Assembly (NCBI GenBank): GCA_902610315.1
Contig: CACLVA010000002.1
Coordinates: 1 to 64,000, forward strand
Length of the DNA: 64,000 bases
Direction of reading: 5' to 3'
Source: an uncultured Pelagibacteraceae bacterium
Lineage (GTDB): Bacteria; Pseudomonadota; Alphaproteobacteria; Pelagibacterales; Pelagibacteraceae
Made by a program: the position numbers and the translations under genes. Numbering within the stretch: the stretch's first letter is position 1; every line of letters starts with the position of its first letter. The notes beneath the pieces were generated by a model. It made no database searches. It worked only from the letters and a program-made list of their open reading frames with translations, and was not told the origin of the DNA. Shown piece by piece: positions 18,937 to 28,296 of the stretch.

Positions 18937-19731
18937 ATGATAGGATTAATTTTTGGCGATACTGATTTTCCAAAGGAAATTCTTAAAACTGTCAAAAAAA
19001 GAAAAATAAAATATTTGATAATTGATTTGTCAAAATCTAAGAAATTTAGACAAGATAGAAAATCATATTCAGTTTCAATAGGCCAATTTGGTAAAATTAT
19101 TAATATTCTTAAAGAAAATAGATGTAAAAAAGTCTTATTCGCAGGAAAAGTAAATAAACCTAACTTTTCTAAGCTAAGATTAGATTTTAAGGGTATTTAT
19201 TATATTCCTAGAATTATCAAAGCATCTAAACTTGGAGATGCAGCAATACTAAAAGAAATCATTAAAATTTTAGCTAAAAATAAGATTAAAACTGAAAATT
19301 CACTTATATTTAATCCCGAGCTATCATTAAAAAAAGGAAATTATTCGAAGATTAAACCAAATAAACAAGACCAATTAGATATAAATAAAGCAGTTAAAAC
19401 TTTAAATAGTTTAAGAGAATATAATTTTAGCCAAGGAGTTGTAGTTAGAAATAAAAAAATTGTTGCTATAGAAGGGAAAGCTGGAACTAAAAAAATGCTT
19501 GAAAAAAACAGAAGTAAAAAGTTTAGAAATCAGGGAGTTTTAGTTAAGTTTCCAAAAAAGAAACAAGATTTAAGGGTAGATCTTCCAACAATTGGATTGA
19601 AAACCATAAAACAAAGTAAGAGCGTTGGGTTAAAGGGTATTGTTATAAAAAGCAAACAACATGTTTTTTTAGATAAAAACAAATGTATTAAATTTGCTAA
19701 TAAAAATAAAATGTTTATCTCAGTAAAATGA
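18937..19731 (+). CDS. lpxI: UDP-2,3-diacylglucosamine pyrophosphatase LpxI
   Basis: Hydrolyses UDP-2,3-diacylglucosamine to lipid X, the step done by LpxH in gammaproteobacteria. It is a DUF1009 protein of 264 aa starting MIGLIFGDTDFPKEIL; the C-terminal domain contains NFSQGVVVRNKKIVAIEGKA, GVLVKFPKKKQDLRVDLPTI and GLKTIKQSKSVGLKGIVI, typical of LpxI. I chose ATG 18937 because it matches the family start and clears lpxA; an upstream in-frame start at 18883 would overlap lpxA by 53 bases. The position between lpxA and lpxB supports the role. Confidence 0.92.
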   Translation: MIGLIFGDTDFPKEILKTVKKRKIKYLIIDLSKSKKFRQDRKSYSVSIGQFGKIINILKENRCKKVLFAGKVNKPNFSKLRLDFKGIYYIPRIIKASKLGDAAILKEIIKILAKNKIKTENSLIFNPELSLKKGNYSKIKPNKQDQLDINKAVKTLNSLREYNFSQGVVVRNKKIVAIEGKAGTKKMLEKNRSKKFRNQGVLVKFPKKKQDLRVDLPTIGLKTIKQSKSVGLKGIVIKSKQHVFLDKNKCIKFANKNKMFISVK

Positions 19732-20864
19732 AAAAGATTTTCGTATTAACTGGTGAACCTTCTGGAGATAAACTTGCTTCTAAAGTTATATCTAAACTTC
19801 AACAGAACAACCCTAATATTGAATATTCATGCGTAGGTGGAACACACTTAAATTCATTAGGAATAAAATCTATCTTTAACCTTAAAGAAATTACTTACAT
19901 TGGATTTACCAGTGTTTTTTTAAATATTTTTAAAATAAAGAATAAAATAAACAAAACTGTAGAGGAGATAATAAAATTTAACCCAGATATTTTATTTAGT
20001 GTAGATAGTCCTGATTTTACATTAAGAGTTGCTGAAAAAGTTAAAAAATTAAATAACAAGATTAAGACAGTTCATTACGTGGCTCCACAAGTATGGGTTT
20101 GGCGAGAGGGCAGAGTCAAAAAGTTCAAAAAATTCATAGATCATATTTTATTATTGTTTGATTTTGAAAAAGAATATTTTGATAAAGAAAATATCCCAAA
20201 TACATTTGTGGGACATCCATTATTAGAGCATGAAACTAAAGATAAGATAGATCTATCTAGCATCATATCAAATGATAAAAAGATTATATCTCTTTTTTCA
20301 GGCAGTAGAACATCGGAAGTAAACTTGCTTTTACCAATATTAATTGATTTTATAAATATGATGAATTCAAAATTTGATAATTTAGCCTTTGTATTTCATG
20401 CAACTGATGGGAATAAAGAATTAATTGGCGAGAAAATTAATAATGTAAAATTAAAGAATGTCGAAGTTATTTCTGATGAAAATATAAAAAAACAAATACT
20501 AAATAAGTCTACTTTTGCAGTTTCTAAATCTGGCACAGTTTCTCTTGAAATCTGTAATGCAAAGGTTCCTTCTATAATTATCTATAAAATGAATTTTTTA
20601 AATTTTTTAATAGTCAGAATGCTAGTAAAAATTAAATTTGCTAACATCATTAATATCATTAATAACAAAGAAATAATTCCAGAATTATTACAAAAAGATT
20701 GTAATGCTAAAGAGATTTATAATTCTGTTGTTTATTTTTTAAAGAATCCTGAATTAATGAAAAAACAAATTAATGATTGTGAAGAAACCTTAATTAAAAT
20801 CAGATCAAACACCTCATCTTCAGATGAAGCATCATCAGTATTAACTAAGCTTCTTATTAGTTAA
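19728..20864 (+). CDS. lpxB: Lipid-A-disaccharide synthase
   Basis: GT19 glycosyltransferase (378 aa) that joins lipid X to UDP-diacylglucosamine. It shows the N-terminal FVLTGEPSGDKLASKVI, the FSVDSPDFTLRVAEKVKK and HYVAPQVWVWREGRVKK segments, VGHPLLEH, and SKSGTVSLEICNAKVPSI at the donor site. It overlaps lpxI by 4 bases. Its 3' end overlaps gltX on the other strand by 24 bases, so no room exists for a separate terminator. Confidence 0.96.
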   Translation: MKKIFVLTGEPSGDKLASKVISKLQQNNPNIEYSCVGGTHLNSLGIKSIFNLKEITYIGFTSVFLNIFKIKNKINKTVEEIIKFNPDILFSVDSPDFTLRVAEKVKKLNNKIKTVHYVAPQVWVWREGRVKKFKKFIDHILLLFDFEKEYFDKENIPNTFVGHPLLEHETKDKIDLSSIISNDKKIISLFSGSRTSEVNLLLPILIDFINMMNSKFDNLAFVFHATDGNKELIGEKINNVKLKNVEVISDENIKKQILNKSTFAVSKSGTVSLEICNAKVPSIIIYKMNFLNFLIVRMLVKIKFANIINIINNKEIIPELLQKDCNAKEIYNSVVYFLKNPELMKKQINDCEETLIKIRSNTSSSDEASSVLTKLLIS

Positions 20865-22241
20865 TCTTTTTAAGACTTCTTCTTTTCCAAGAGATATAAT
20901 TATATCATATATTCCTGGCCCAAATTTAGATCCTGTTAAAGCTATTCTCAAAGGCTGTCCAACGCCTTTGAAATTAGTATCGTTTGATTTAATTAATTCG
21001 TTTACTATTGGCTCTAATGTTTCTCTGCTTAGTTTATCAACGTCGCTTAGTTTAATACTGAAATCTGATATGACTTTTCTGGCCTTATCATCAATTAACT
21101 TTATATCATCTTGATTAAAATTAACTTCATCTACCATTATATATTGAAAATTATTAAATATATCTTCCAGGGTTTTAGCTTTATTTTTTAGAAAGGTTAG
21201 GGATTTTTTAATATTATCTTTCTTATCTGATTTAATTTCACTTTTATGTAATTTACAATATTGATTTAATTGATTAAATAAATCATTCTCATCAATATTC
21301 TTAATATAGTGTTCATTCATTGATAAAATTCTACCCATGTCTAGTTTTGATGGAGATTTACCAATTCCCTTAAGATTAAAATGTTTAATACTTTCATCTA
21401 AAGTGAATATTTCTTTATCTTGATAAGACCATCCTAGTCTAAGGAGATAATTTCTGAGAGCATCAGGCATAATACCAATTTTAGAATAATCATCTAAAGT
21501 TGAGGCCTTGTCTCGTTTAGATAGCTTTTTTCCATCAATTGTATGTATTAAGGGTATATGAGCAAAAGAAGGTATTTCCCAATTCATGGCTTGGTAAATT
21601 TGAATTTGTTTAAAAGTATTTATCTTATGATCATCCCCTCTAATTATGTGTGACATATTCATTTGATGGTCATCCACTGCTGCTGATAAATTATATGTTG
21701 GAGTACCATCATTTCTTAAGATTACAAAATCCTCTATCGTATTATTTTCAATTTCAACATCACCTTGGACCAAATCTTTTAATATTGACGTTCCATCTAT
21801 TTTACTTTTAAATCTTATTACAGGCTTTATATCTTTAGGAGCATCTGTTTCTTTTTTATCTCTCCATTTTCTATTGTAAATATATGGAATTTTTTTTTGT
21901 TTAGCTCTTTTTTTTTGTTCCTCAATTTCCTCAGATGAACAATAACACTTATAAGCACTACCTTTATCTAATAATTCATGGGCAACTTTAATATGGTCAT
22001 CTATTTTTTTTGATTGTACATATTCCTCACCATCAAAGTTTATACCTATCCATCCTAGTGAATTAATAATTTGTTTTCTATATTCCTCTTTAGACCTTTC
22101 TTTATCGGTATCTTCAATTCTTAAAAAAAAACTACCATTTTGATTTTTTGAATATAGCCAGTTAAATAAAGCTGTTCGAACTCCACCTATATGCAATGGC
22201 CCCGTTGGCGATGGAGCAAATCTAGTTGCTACTTTTGACAT
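20841..22241 (-). CDS. gltX: Glutamyl-tRNA synthetase
   Basis: Class I synthetase charging tRNA-Glu (466 aa). The ATP-binding HIGH-type motif is in FAPSPTGPLHIGGVRTALFN at the N-terminus and the KMSKS-type motif is KLSKRDKA at about residue 240. The C-terminal helical anticodon-binding domain is present, so the length is normal. It is the last gene of a minus-strand run and sits 22 bases after lexA. Confidence 0.96.
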   Translation of the reverse strand: MSKVATRFAPSPTGPLHIGGVRTALFNWLYSKNQNGSFFLRIEDTDKERSKEEYRKQIINSLGWIGINFDGEEYVQSKKIDDHIKVAHELLDKGSAYKCYCSSEEIEEQKKRAKQKKIPYIYNRKWRDKKETDAPKDIKPVIRFKSKIDGTSILKDLVQGDVEIENNTIEDFVILRNDGTPTYNLSAAVDDHQMNMSHIIRGDDHKINTFKQIQIYQAMNWEIPSFAHIPLIHTIDGKKLSKRDKASTLDDYSKIGIMPDALRNYLLRLGWSYQDKEIFTLDESIKHFNLKGIGKSPSKLDMGRILSMNEHYIKNIDENDLFNQLNQYCKLHKSEIKSDKKDNIKKSLTFLKNKAKTLEDIFNNFQYIMVDEVNFNQDDIKLIDDKARKVISDFSIKLSDVDKLSRETLEPIVNELIKSNDTNFKGVGQPLRIALTGSKFGPGIYDIIISLGKEEVLKRLTNKKLS

Positions 22242-22263
22242 TTAATATTAGTAAACTATTTTT

Positions 22264-22935
22264 TTAGAAGTTTCTATACAAAGATACTAGAACACCCTGG
22301 ACTTTTACTCTATCTGGACCAAAGATTTTGGTCTCGTAATTTTTGTTTGCACTCTCGAGTGCTATTGTTTTTCCTTTTCTTCTTATTCTTTTAAGCATAG
22401 CCTCATGGTCATCAATTAAAGCAACAACAATTTTTCCATTTTCTGCTGTATCTGTTTTTTTAACAATTACCGTATCACCCTCGCTAATACCCGCCTCAAT
22501 CATTGAGTCGCCTTGAACTTTCAAACCAAAGTACTCTCCGTTTTTTTCAATATTATTAGGCAAAGGAACTCTCGACACTTCATTTTGTATTGCTTCAACT
22601 GGCGTACCTGCAGCTATTTTACCGAGTACAGGAACTTCATTTTTTTCTATACCTTCTTCATCTAAACCACCTTTTATTACACTAGGTGAAAAAGAATTAT
22701 AAATATCATTTGCAGAAGCAGTTTCAGGTAGCTTAACAACCTCTAATGCTCTAGCTTTATGTGCCAATCTTTTTATAAAACCTCTTTCTTCCAAGGCACT
22801 TATTAAACGATGAATTCCAGATTTTGACTTTAAATTTAACGATTCTTTCATTTCCTCATAAGAAGGAGATACACCAGAACTTCTCAACTTTTTGTTGATA
22901 AACATTAATAAATTTTTTTGTTTTTTTGTTAGCAT
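22264..22935 (-). CDS. lexA: LexA repressor
   Basis: SOS response repressor of 223 aa. The N-terminal winged helix ([36 protein letters not shown]) is followed by the S24 self-cleavage domain: the scissile bond is Ala109-Gly110 in [12 protein letters not shown], the nucleophile is Ser144 in QGDSMIEAG and the general base is Lys182 in EAMLKRI. All are intact. A GTTC-N7-GTTC box just upstream indicates autoregulation. Confidence 0.96.
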   Translation of the reverse strand: MLTKKQKNLLMFINKKLRSSGVSPSYEEMKESLNLKSKSGIHRLISALEERGFIKRLAHKARALEVVKLPETASANDIYNSFSPSVIKGGLDEEGIEKNEVPVLGKIAAGTPVEAIQNEVSRVPLPNNIEKNGEYFGLKVQGDSMIEAGISEGDTVIVKKTDTAENGKIVVALIDDHEAMLKRIRRKGKTIALESANKNYETKIFGPDRVKVQGVLVSLYRNF

Positions 22936-22959
22936 AAGAACAAATATCGTACAAATAAT

Positions 22960-22974
22960 GTTCTATAAAAGTTC
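22960..22974. promoter_or_regulatory. SOS box (LexA operator), alphaproteobacterial type
   Basis: GTTC (22960-22963), seven bases, GTTC (22971-22974): the direct-repeat GTTC-N7-GTTC operator used by LexA in alphaproteobacteria. It lies 25 bases upstream of the lexA start codon, in the 89-base gap between trpC and lexA, where an autoregulatory site is expected. The spacing is exact. Confidence 0.8.
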
Positions 22975-23024
22975 TCTACAATTAACAATAGTAAAAAAAG
23001 ATAAGCAAATTAGGGATTATTTAT

Positions 23025-23816
23025 CTATAGAACCGAAAAAATAGAATTATTATTTAAATTTTTTAAAAGTGATTCACCAATTAAAAAAGTTTTAATCGAT
23101 GTCTTGTCAGATAGTTCTAACAGTTCTTCTTTTGTTTTAATACCACTCTCAGATATTAGTGGCCCAGTATGATTTTTCAAAACATTATGAATATCAAAAG
23201 TTGTATTTATGTCAGTTTTCAAGGTTTTTAAGTTTCTATTGTTAATTCCTATAAGAGCGCTTTTAAACTTAAGTGCTTTTTTAGCTTCCTCAACAGTATG
23301 AACCTCAACAATTACAGTCATATTTAATTTTATTGCTTCTTCATATAACTCATTTGCTAAAGTTTCACTAACACCAGCCATTATAATTAGTATTGCGTCA
23401 GCTCCATAACTTTTAGCTAAAGGAACTTGAAATTTATCAACGAAGAAATCTTTACAGAGAATTGGTAATTTAATCTTTTCTTTAATTTTACTAATATGTA
23501 TTAGGTTTCCTAAAAAAAAGTCTTCTTCAGTTAAAACAGACAAACATGTTACTTTATTTAGATTGTAAGTATTAGCGATTTCTACTGGATTATAATCTTT
23601 AATAATTATACCAGCAGAAGGACTTGCTTTTTTTATCTCAGCGATAATAGATAATTTTCTATTATTTATATTTTTTTGAATTTTATCTTTAAAGTCTATA
23701 AAAGAATTATTTTTATCTATCAATTCAATTAAAGTCTCTAACTTTGTATTTTTTTTTAAATTTTCAATTTTCTCGATTTTTTTTTTAATTATTTTTTCAA
23801 GAATATTTTCAGCCAT
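23025..23816 (-). CDS. trpC: Indole-3-glycerol-phosphate synthase
   Basis: TIM-barrel enzyme of tryptophan synthesis (263 aa), ring-closing CdRP to indoleglycerol phosphate. Family marks are IAEIKKASPSAGII, LPILCKDFFVDKFQV, YGADAILIIMAGVS, VIVEVHTVEEAKKAL, IGINNRNLKTLKTD and SESGIKTKEEL. It overlaps trpD by 8 bases. There is no fused PRAI (trpF) domain, and trpF is not in the window. Confidence 0.96.
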   Translation of the reverse strand: MAENILEKIIKKKIEKIENLKKNTKLETLIELIDKNNSFIDFKDKIQKNINNRKLSIIAEIKKASPSAGIIIKDYNPVEIANTYNLNKVTCLSVLTEEDFFLGNLIHISKIKEKIKLPILCKDFFVDKFQVPLAKSYGADAILIIMAGVSETLANELYEEAIKLNMTVIVEVHTVEEAKKALKFKSALIGINNRNLKTLKTDINTTFDIHNVLKNHTGPLISESGIKTKEELLELSDKTSIKTFLIGESLLKNLNNNSIFSVL

Positions 23817-24801
23817 TTTGGATTTTCATTAAATGTTTATAAGACTTTCCTGACTTTATAAAATCTCTTGAGTAGTTATATGCTAGTTTAAAATCATCAT
23901 ATTTTTCTGATACAATTAAGCCTGCGGCTGCATTTAAACACACAGCTGTAGAAAAATCATTGTCTTCACCTTTAAATATATTAATTAACTTATCTGCATT
24001 AAATTTTGCATCATTTCCGATAATATTTTCAAACTTATCTGCATCAATATTTAATTCTTTTGGATCAATAGTAATTTCAGAAATTTTATTATCTTTTAAT
24101 TGGATGACATTTGTTTTTGCATAAGGTGAAATCTCATCTAAACCGTCTTCGCTATTTACAACCCATGCAAATTTAATATCTAAATTATTTAAAGCATTTG
24201 CAAAAATTTTTAGAAGTTTTTTTTCAAAAACTCCAACTACTTGTCTCTTTACTAAAGCAGGGCTACTTAAAGGACCAATCATATTAAATATAGTCCTTTT
24301 ACCTATTTTTTTTCTAGTTGGACCTACAAACTTCATTGCATTATGATAATTAGGTGCGAACATGAACCCAAAATTATTTTCATTTATTTGAGTTTCAATA
24401 TCTTTCGGTTCAAAATTTATGTTTATATTTAATGCCTCTAAAACATCTCCTGATCCACATTTAGAGGACACAGCTTTATTACCATGTTTTGCAACTTTAA
24501 TTCCCATACTTGCAAGCAATAATGCAGATGCTGTTGATATGTTTAGTGTGTTCATGCCATCACCACCAGTTCCACATGTATCAATACAATTATCAACATT
24601 AACTCTTTTGGACTTGTCTCGGAGAATGTAAACACCTCCTGCAATTTCATCTGAGGCCTCACCTTTTTCTGATAAAAACGTTAAAAACTCAAAAATATCT
24701 TGTTCATTTACTTTACCTTCCATTAATAATTTAAATGCTGCTTTACTCTCCTCAAAAGATAAATTTTCTTTATTCTTTACTTTTTCTATAAAATGTTTCA
24801 T
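23809..24801 (-). CDS. trpD: Anthranilate phosphoribosyltransferase
   Basis: Transfers phosphoribose to anthranilate (330 aa). The PRPP-binding motif is DTCGTGGDGMNTLNISTASA, with KHGNKAVSSKCGSGDVLEAL and GPTRKKIGKRTIFNMIGPLS following. The start overlaps the trpG stop by 4 bases. No glutamine amidotransferase domain is fused; that is the separate trpG. Confidence 0.96.
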   Translation of the reverse strand: MKHFIEKVKNKENLSFEESKAAFKLLMEGKVNEQDIFEFLTFLSEKGEASDEIAGGVYILRDKSKRVNVDNCIDTCGTGGDGMNTLNISTASALLLASMGIKVAKHGNKAVSSKCGSGDVLEALNININFEPKDIETQINENNFGFMFAPNYHNAMKFVGPTRKKIGKRTIFNMIGPLSSPALVKRQVVGVFEKKLLKIFANALNNLDIKFAWVVNSEDGLDEISPYAKTNVIQLKDNKISEITIDPKELNIDADKFENIIGNDAKFNADKLINIFKGEDNDFSTAVCLNAAAGLIVSEKYDDFKLAYNYSRDFIKSGKSYKHLMKIQNG

Positions 24802-25373
24802 GAATTTTTTAAATCAATAAAATTCCTTAAAATTTTAATACCTAATTTTGTTTTAATACTTTCAGGATGAAATTGTACACCATGTATATTAAATTTTTTA
24901 TGTTGAATACCCATTATTAATCCATCCTTTGTTTCCGCTGTGATTTCAAGCTCTTTTGACAAAGTTTTTTTATCTACAATTAAACTGTGATACCTTGTAG
25001 CCTCAAAATTCTTAGGTAAATTCCTCAAAATTCCTTTTTGTTTTGAAACTACAAGACTTGTTTTGCCATGCATTAGTTTTTTTGCTTGTATTATTTTTGA
25101 ACCAAAAACTTGACCAATTATCTGGTGACCTAAACAAACACCTAATATGGGTATTTGTTTATAAATTGATCTGACTATTTTTAGACAGTTACCTGATTGA
25201 TTTGGATTACCAGGACCAGGCGATATAACAATTTTTTTAAATTTTTTTCTTAAAATTGTTTTTGCATCAATTTTATCGTTTCTGTAAACTTCAACTTTAC
25301 ACTTTAGTTGAGAAATATAATGGTAAAGATTATAAGTAAAACTATCATAGTTATCTATTAATACAATCTTCAT
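24798..25373 (-). CDS. trpG: Anthranilate synthase glutamine amidotransferase subunit
   Basis: Supplies ammonia to TrpE (191 aa). It is a class I amidotransferase: IDNYDSFTYNLYHY at the N-terminus, oxyanion region SPGPGNP, nucleophile Cys80 in GVCLGHQIIGQVFG, and the HPES motif near the C-terminus. The start is one base after the trpE stop. Since it sits in a trp operon, tryptophan synthesis is its main role, but such subunits sometimes also serve PabB for folate. Confidence 0.95.
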   Translation of the reverse strand: MKIVLIDNYDSFTYNLYHYISQLKCKVEVYRNDKIDAKTILRKKFKKIVISPGPGNPNQSGNCLKIVRSIYKQIPILGVCLGHQIIGQVFGSKIIQAKKLMHGKTSLVVSKQKGILRNLPKNFEATRYHSLIVDKKTLSKELEITAETKDGLIMGIQHKKFNIHGVQFHPESIKTKLGIKILRNFIDLKNS

Positions 25374-26825
25374 TTAATCGAGAGCCTTAATTAAAGCTTT
25401 AGATTTATTTACTGTTTCCTGAAATTCTTTTTCTGGAATACTATCAGCAACAATTCCTGCGCCAGCTTGCACATAATATTTTCCATTTTTAGCCAGAGCT
25501 GTTCGTAAGGCAATACAAGTATCGAAGTCACCATTAGCAGAAAAATAACCAATTCCTCCAGCATAAATTTTTCTTTTATTTTTTTCTAATTCATCAATAA
25601 TTTCCATAGCCCTTATTTTTGGTGCGCCTGATACGGTGCCTGCTGGAAAACCTGCCATTAGTGTATCATATTTTGATTTTTTTTTATCAAATTCACCTGT
25701 TACATTTGAAACAATATGCATCACATGGGAATATTTCTCAATTTTAAATTGTTCAGTTACTTTTACTGTATTTATTTTAGAAATTTTTCCAATATCATTT
25801 CTCCCTAAATCTAACAGCATAAGGTGTTCAGAAATTTCTTTTTTATCTGATAAAAGGTCCTTTTTATAAAAATTATCTTCACTAAGATTTTTTCCTCTAG
25901 GCCTTGTCCCGGCTATTGGCCTAATTGTAACTTTATTATCCCTTAGTCTAACTAAGATTTCAGGACTCGCACCAATAATTTGAAAATCGTTAAAGTTAAA
26001 GTAAAACATAAAAGGGGACGGATTTGTCAATCTTAATCTTTTATAAATGCTAAGGGGTTTTTTCGTCAACTTTGTTTCAAAACGTTGACTTAAAACAACT
26101 TGAAATATGTCACCAATTTGAATGTATTTTTTTGCTTTTTTAACGTTTTCCAAAAACTTTTTTTTTGATATATTTGACTTAATGGTTTTTTTTACCAATT
26201 TTTTATCACTGTAACTTGCAGAAATTTTAGATTGAATAATTATATTACTAAGTTCGTCCTGGATATCCGTATATTTCTTTTTGTAATTTGAAATTTTTTT
26301 ATCTGAAAAACAATTTTTAATAAAAAAAATCTTTTTTTGTAAGTTATCGTGTATTACTAGAGTGGTTGGTCGCATAATTCTAATATCAGGTATTTTAAGG
26401 TCATCAACACAAGTGTCTTTGATTTTTTCAAAATATCTTATTGTATCATAGGAAAAATAACCTGCTAATAAACTACATAAAGGTGGCAATTTTCTGGGAG
26501 TTTTGAAGTTAAAATTTTTAATAATATTATTAATGACTTTAACAGGATCACCTTTAATTTTTTTTTTCTTATTTTTGTTTAAGTAATAAATATTTTCATT
26601 ATTGAATTCCCATATTTTATCTGGATTTTTTCCAAATATTGTGTACCTACCTTTTATTACGCCTTTTTCAACAGACTCAAAAATAAAGCTATTTTTATCT
26701 TGTAAAAAATTATTTATTAAGTTTTCGACTTCCTTGGAATTGTTTGACTTTAACTCATAATATAAAACCTGGTTAATTTTTTTTTTATGTGTTTTTTTAA
26801 ACTTTTCAAAATTAATATTAAGCAT
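25374..26825 (-). CDS. trpE: Anthranilate synthase component I
   Basis: Converts chorismate to anthranilate with ammonia from TrpG (483 aa). The chorismate-binding domain carries GDIFQVVLSQRF, NPSPFMFYF, GASPEILVRL, RPIAGTRPRG and the C-terminal GFPAGTVSGAPKIRAMEII and YAGGIGYFS motifs. Its ATG shares a base with the stop of the ppiD-like gene, so there is no space for a trp leader peptide or attenuator here; any control must come from further upstream. Confidence 0.96.
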   Translation of the reverse strand: MLNINFEKFKKTHKKKINQVLYYELKSNNSKEVENLINNFLQDKNSFIFESVEKGVIKGRYTIFGKNPDKIWEFNNENIYYLNKNKKKKIKGDPVKVINNIIKNFNFKTPRKLPPLCSLLAGYFSYDTIRYFEKIKDTCVDDLKIPDIRIMRPTTLVIHDNLQKKIFFIKNCFSDKKISNYKKKYTDIQDELSNIIIQSKISASYSDKKLVKKTIKSNISKKKFLENVKKAKKYIQIGDIFQVVLSQRFETKLTKKPLSIYKRLRLTNPSPFMFYFNFNDFQIIGASPEILVRLRDNKVTIRPIAGTRPRGKNLSEDNFYKKDLLSDKKEISEHLMLLDLGRNDIGKISKINTVKVTEQFKIEKYSHVMHIVSNVTGEFDKKKSKYDTLMAGFPAGTVSGAPKIRAMEIIDELEKNKRKIYAGGIGYFSANGDFDTCIALRTALAKNGKYYVQAGAGIVADSIPEKEFQETVNKSKALIKALD

Positions 26826-28240
26826 TATTTAAAATAATTTTCTGTTCTTTCTAAAGTATTGTAATTTATTTCAACCTTATAATTTTGATTTAAAAACTGA
26901 TCATAAGATGAATATATCTCATCCTTAATTTTATCCTTAGTTTTTAAAAATATTTCTTTGTCACCACTTTCAAAATCATTACTTTTTATTCCTAAAATTT
27001 TTAAAAGATATACTTTCTCTTTATCATCAGTCACGAGCATAAAACTATTAATTGGCATTGAATAAATTAATTCTACTGAATTGATCTCAAAAGTATTGTT
27101 ATCTTTTATAGATTTAATTTGAGCTTTTTTATATTCATTTTTATTCTTAACTGAATTATTAAAATCATCATCATTAAATTTATTAGCACTAATTTTTGAA
27201 AATAATTTCTGATTATAATTATATCTATTTTCCTTGTATAAAATTTCTTTTATTTCAGTGGAAAAGTCTTTGTCTATTTTAGGTATTTTTTGCCTATAAT
27301 TTTCATTTTTAAAGATTAAAAAATAATCCTCTTTATCCAAAATTTGTATTTGTTCACTTTCTTTATAAATAAAAATATCTTGTAAATCTGTGTCTACATT
27401 TTTTTGACTTAACTCTTTTATTTCATTTATTTTAATTCCCTCATATTCATTAAGTAGTTCTTCCAAACTATTTTTATTAAATATTTCATTCTCTATTTTG
27501 TCTATTATTTCATAGTAACTTTCGTTATAATCAGAAGAGCCTGTTAACACTTCAGGCGTTAATTTAACGTATTTAACATCAACAAAATCTATTTTTAAAT
27601 TATCTTTATTCGTTTTAATATAATTCTCAATATCTGTTTTATTGAATTCTTCTTTTTTTTTATAATTACTCTCTAAAGAAACATATTTAACATTAATGCT
27701 TCTATTTTTGCTAAAATTAAAATAATTTACAAGATATTCTGGAATATATAAACCTGAGCTATAATAGTTAAAAAGTTTTTTTTCTAATTCTCTTTTTCTT
27801 AATCTTTTTTCAAATTCTGAAGCGGTAATATTATTCTCTAAAAGAAATTTTTCATACTTAAGTCTGCTGAATTTTTTATTTTCATCTAAAAAGTTTTTAT
27901 TGTTTTTAATAATCAAAAGTAAACTCTCATCATTTATCTTAATACCAAGTTTTTTAATTTCTAATTCAATAAATTTTTTTGCCAAAAGATCATTTAAAAT
28001 TTCTGTGAGAATACCATTTTCAATGTTTTTACTAATTATGTCCTCATTAATTCTGAGAGATCTTATGTGATCAAAAAAATCTTCAGTTGAAATATTTAAG
28101 TTTTTAATCTTTGCTATATTGTTCGTGTTACCACCTTGAAAAACTCCTCCCATACCCCAAAAGACAAAAGGAATTATTATTATACCAATTAATACTGTAG
28201 CCAGTTTAGTTTTAGTGAAATTTCTAAGTTTATTTAACAT
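26825..28240 (-). CDS. ppiD: PpiD-like periplasmic folding factor (SurA N-terminal type)
   Basis: A membrane-anchored protein of 471 aa: a cytoplasmic start (MLNKLRNFTKTKLA), one TM helix at about residues 14-33 (VLIGIIIIPFVFWGMGGVF), then a SurA/PpiD-like periplasmic helical region with IAKIKNLNISTEDFFDHIR. The characteristic parvulin motifs are hard to see, so prolyl isomerase activity is uncertain. It is divergent from tpiA (56-base gap), a common alphaproteobacterial arrangement, and heads the run into trpEGDC, lexA and gltX. Confidence 0.8.
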   Translation of the reverse strand: MLNKLRNFTKTKLATVLIGIIIIPFVFWGMGGVFQGGNTNNIAKIKNLNISTEDFFDHIRSLRINEDIISKNIENGILTEILNDLLAKKFIELEIKKLGIKINDESLLLIIKNNKNFLDENKKFSRLKYEKFLLENNITASEFEKRLRKRELEKKLFNYYSSGLYIPEYLVNYFNFSKNRSINVKYVSLESNYKKKEEFNKTDIENYIKTNKDNLKIDFVDVKYVKLTPEVLTGSSDYNESYYEIIDKIENEIFNKNSLEELLNEYEGIKINEIKELSQKNVDTDLQDIFIYKESEQIQILDKEDYFLIFKNENYRQKIPKIDKDFSTEIKEILYKENRYNYNQKLFSKISANKFNDDDFNNSVKNKNEYKKAQIKSIKDNNTFEINSVELIYSMPINSFMLVTDDKEKVYLLKILGIKSNDFESGDKEIFLKTKDKIKDEIYSSYDQFLNQNYKVEINYNTLERTENYFK

Positions 28241-28296
28241 AACATATGATAAAATATTGAACTATAAAAACAAATCTATAAATTATAATTAATATT

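Noticed and set aside
20841-20864. Annotation error at the lpxB/gltX convergent overlap
   Set aside because: Both C-termini look natural and the overlap is only 24 bases, in line with the compaction elsewhere in the window.
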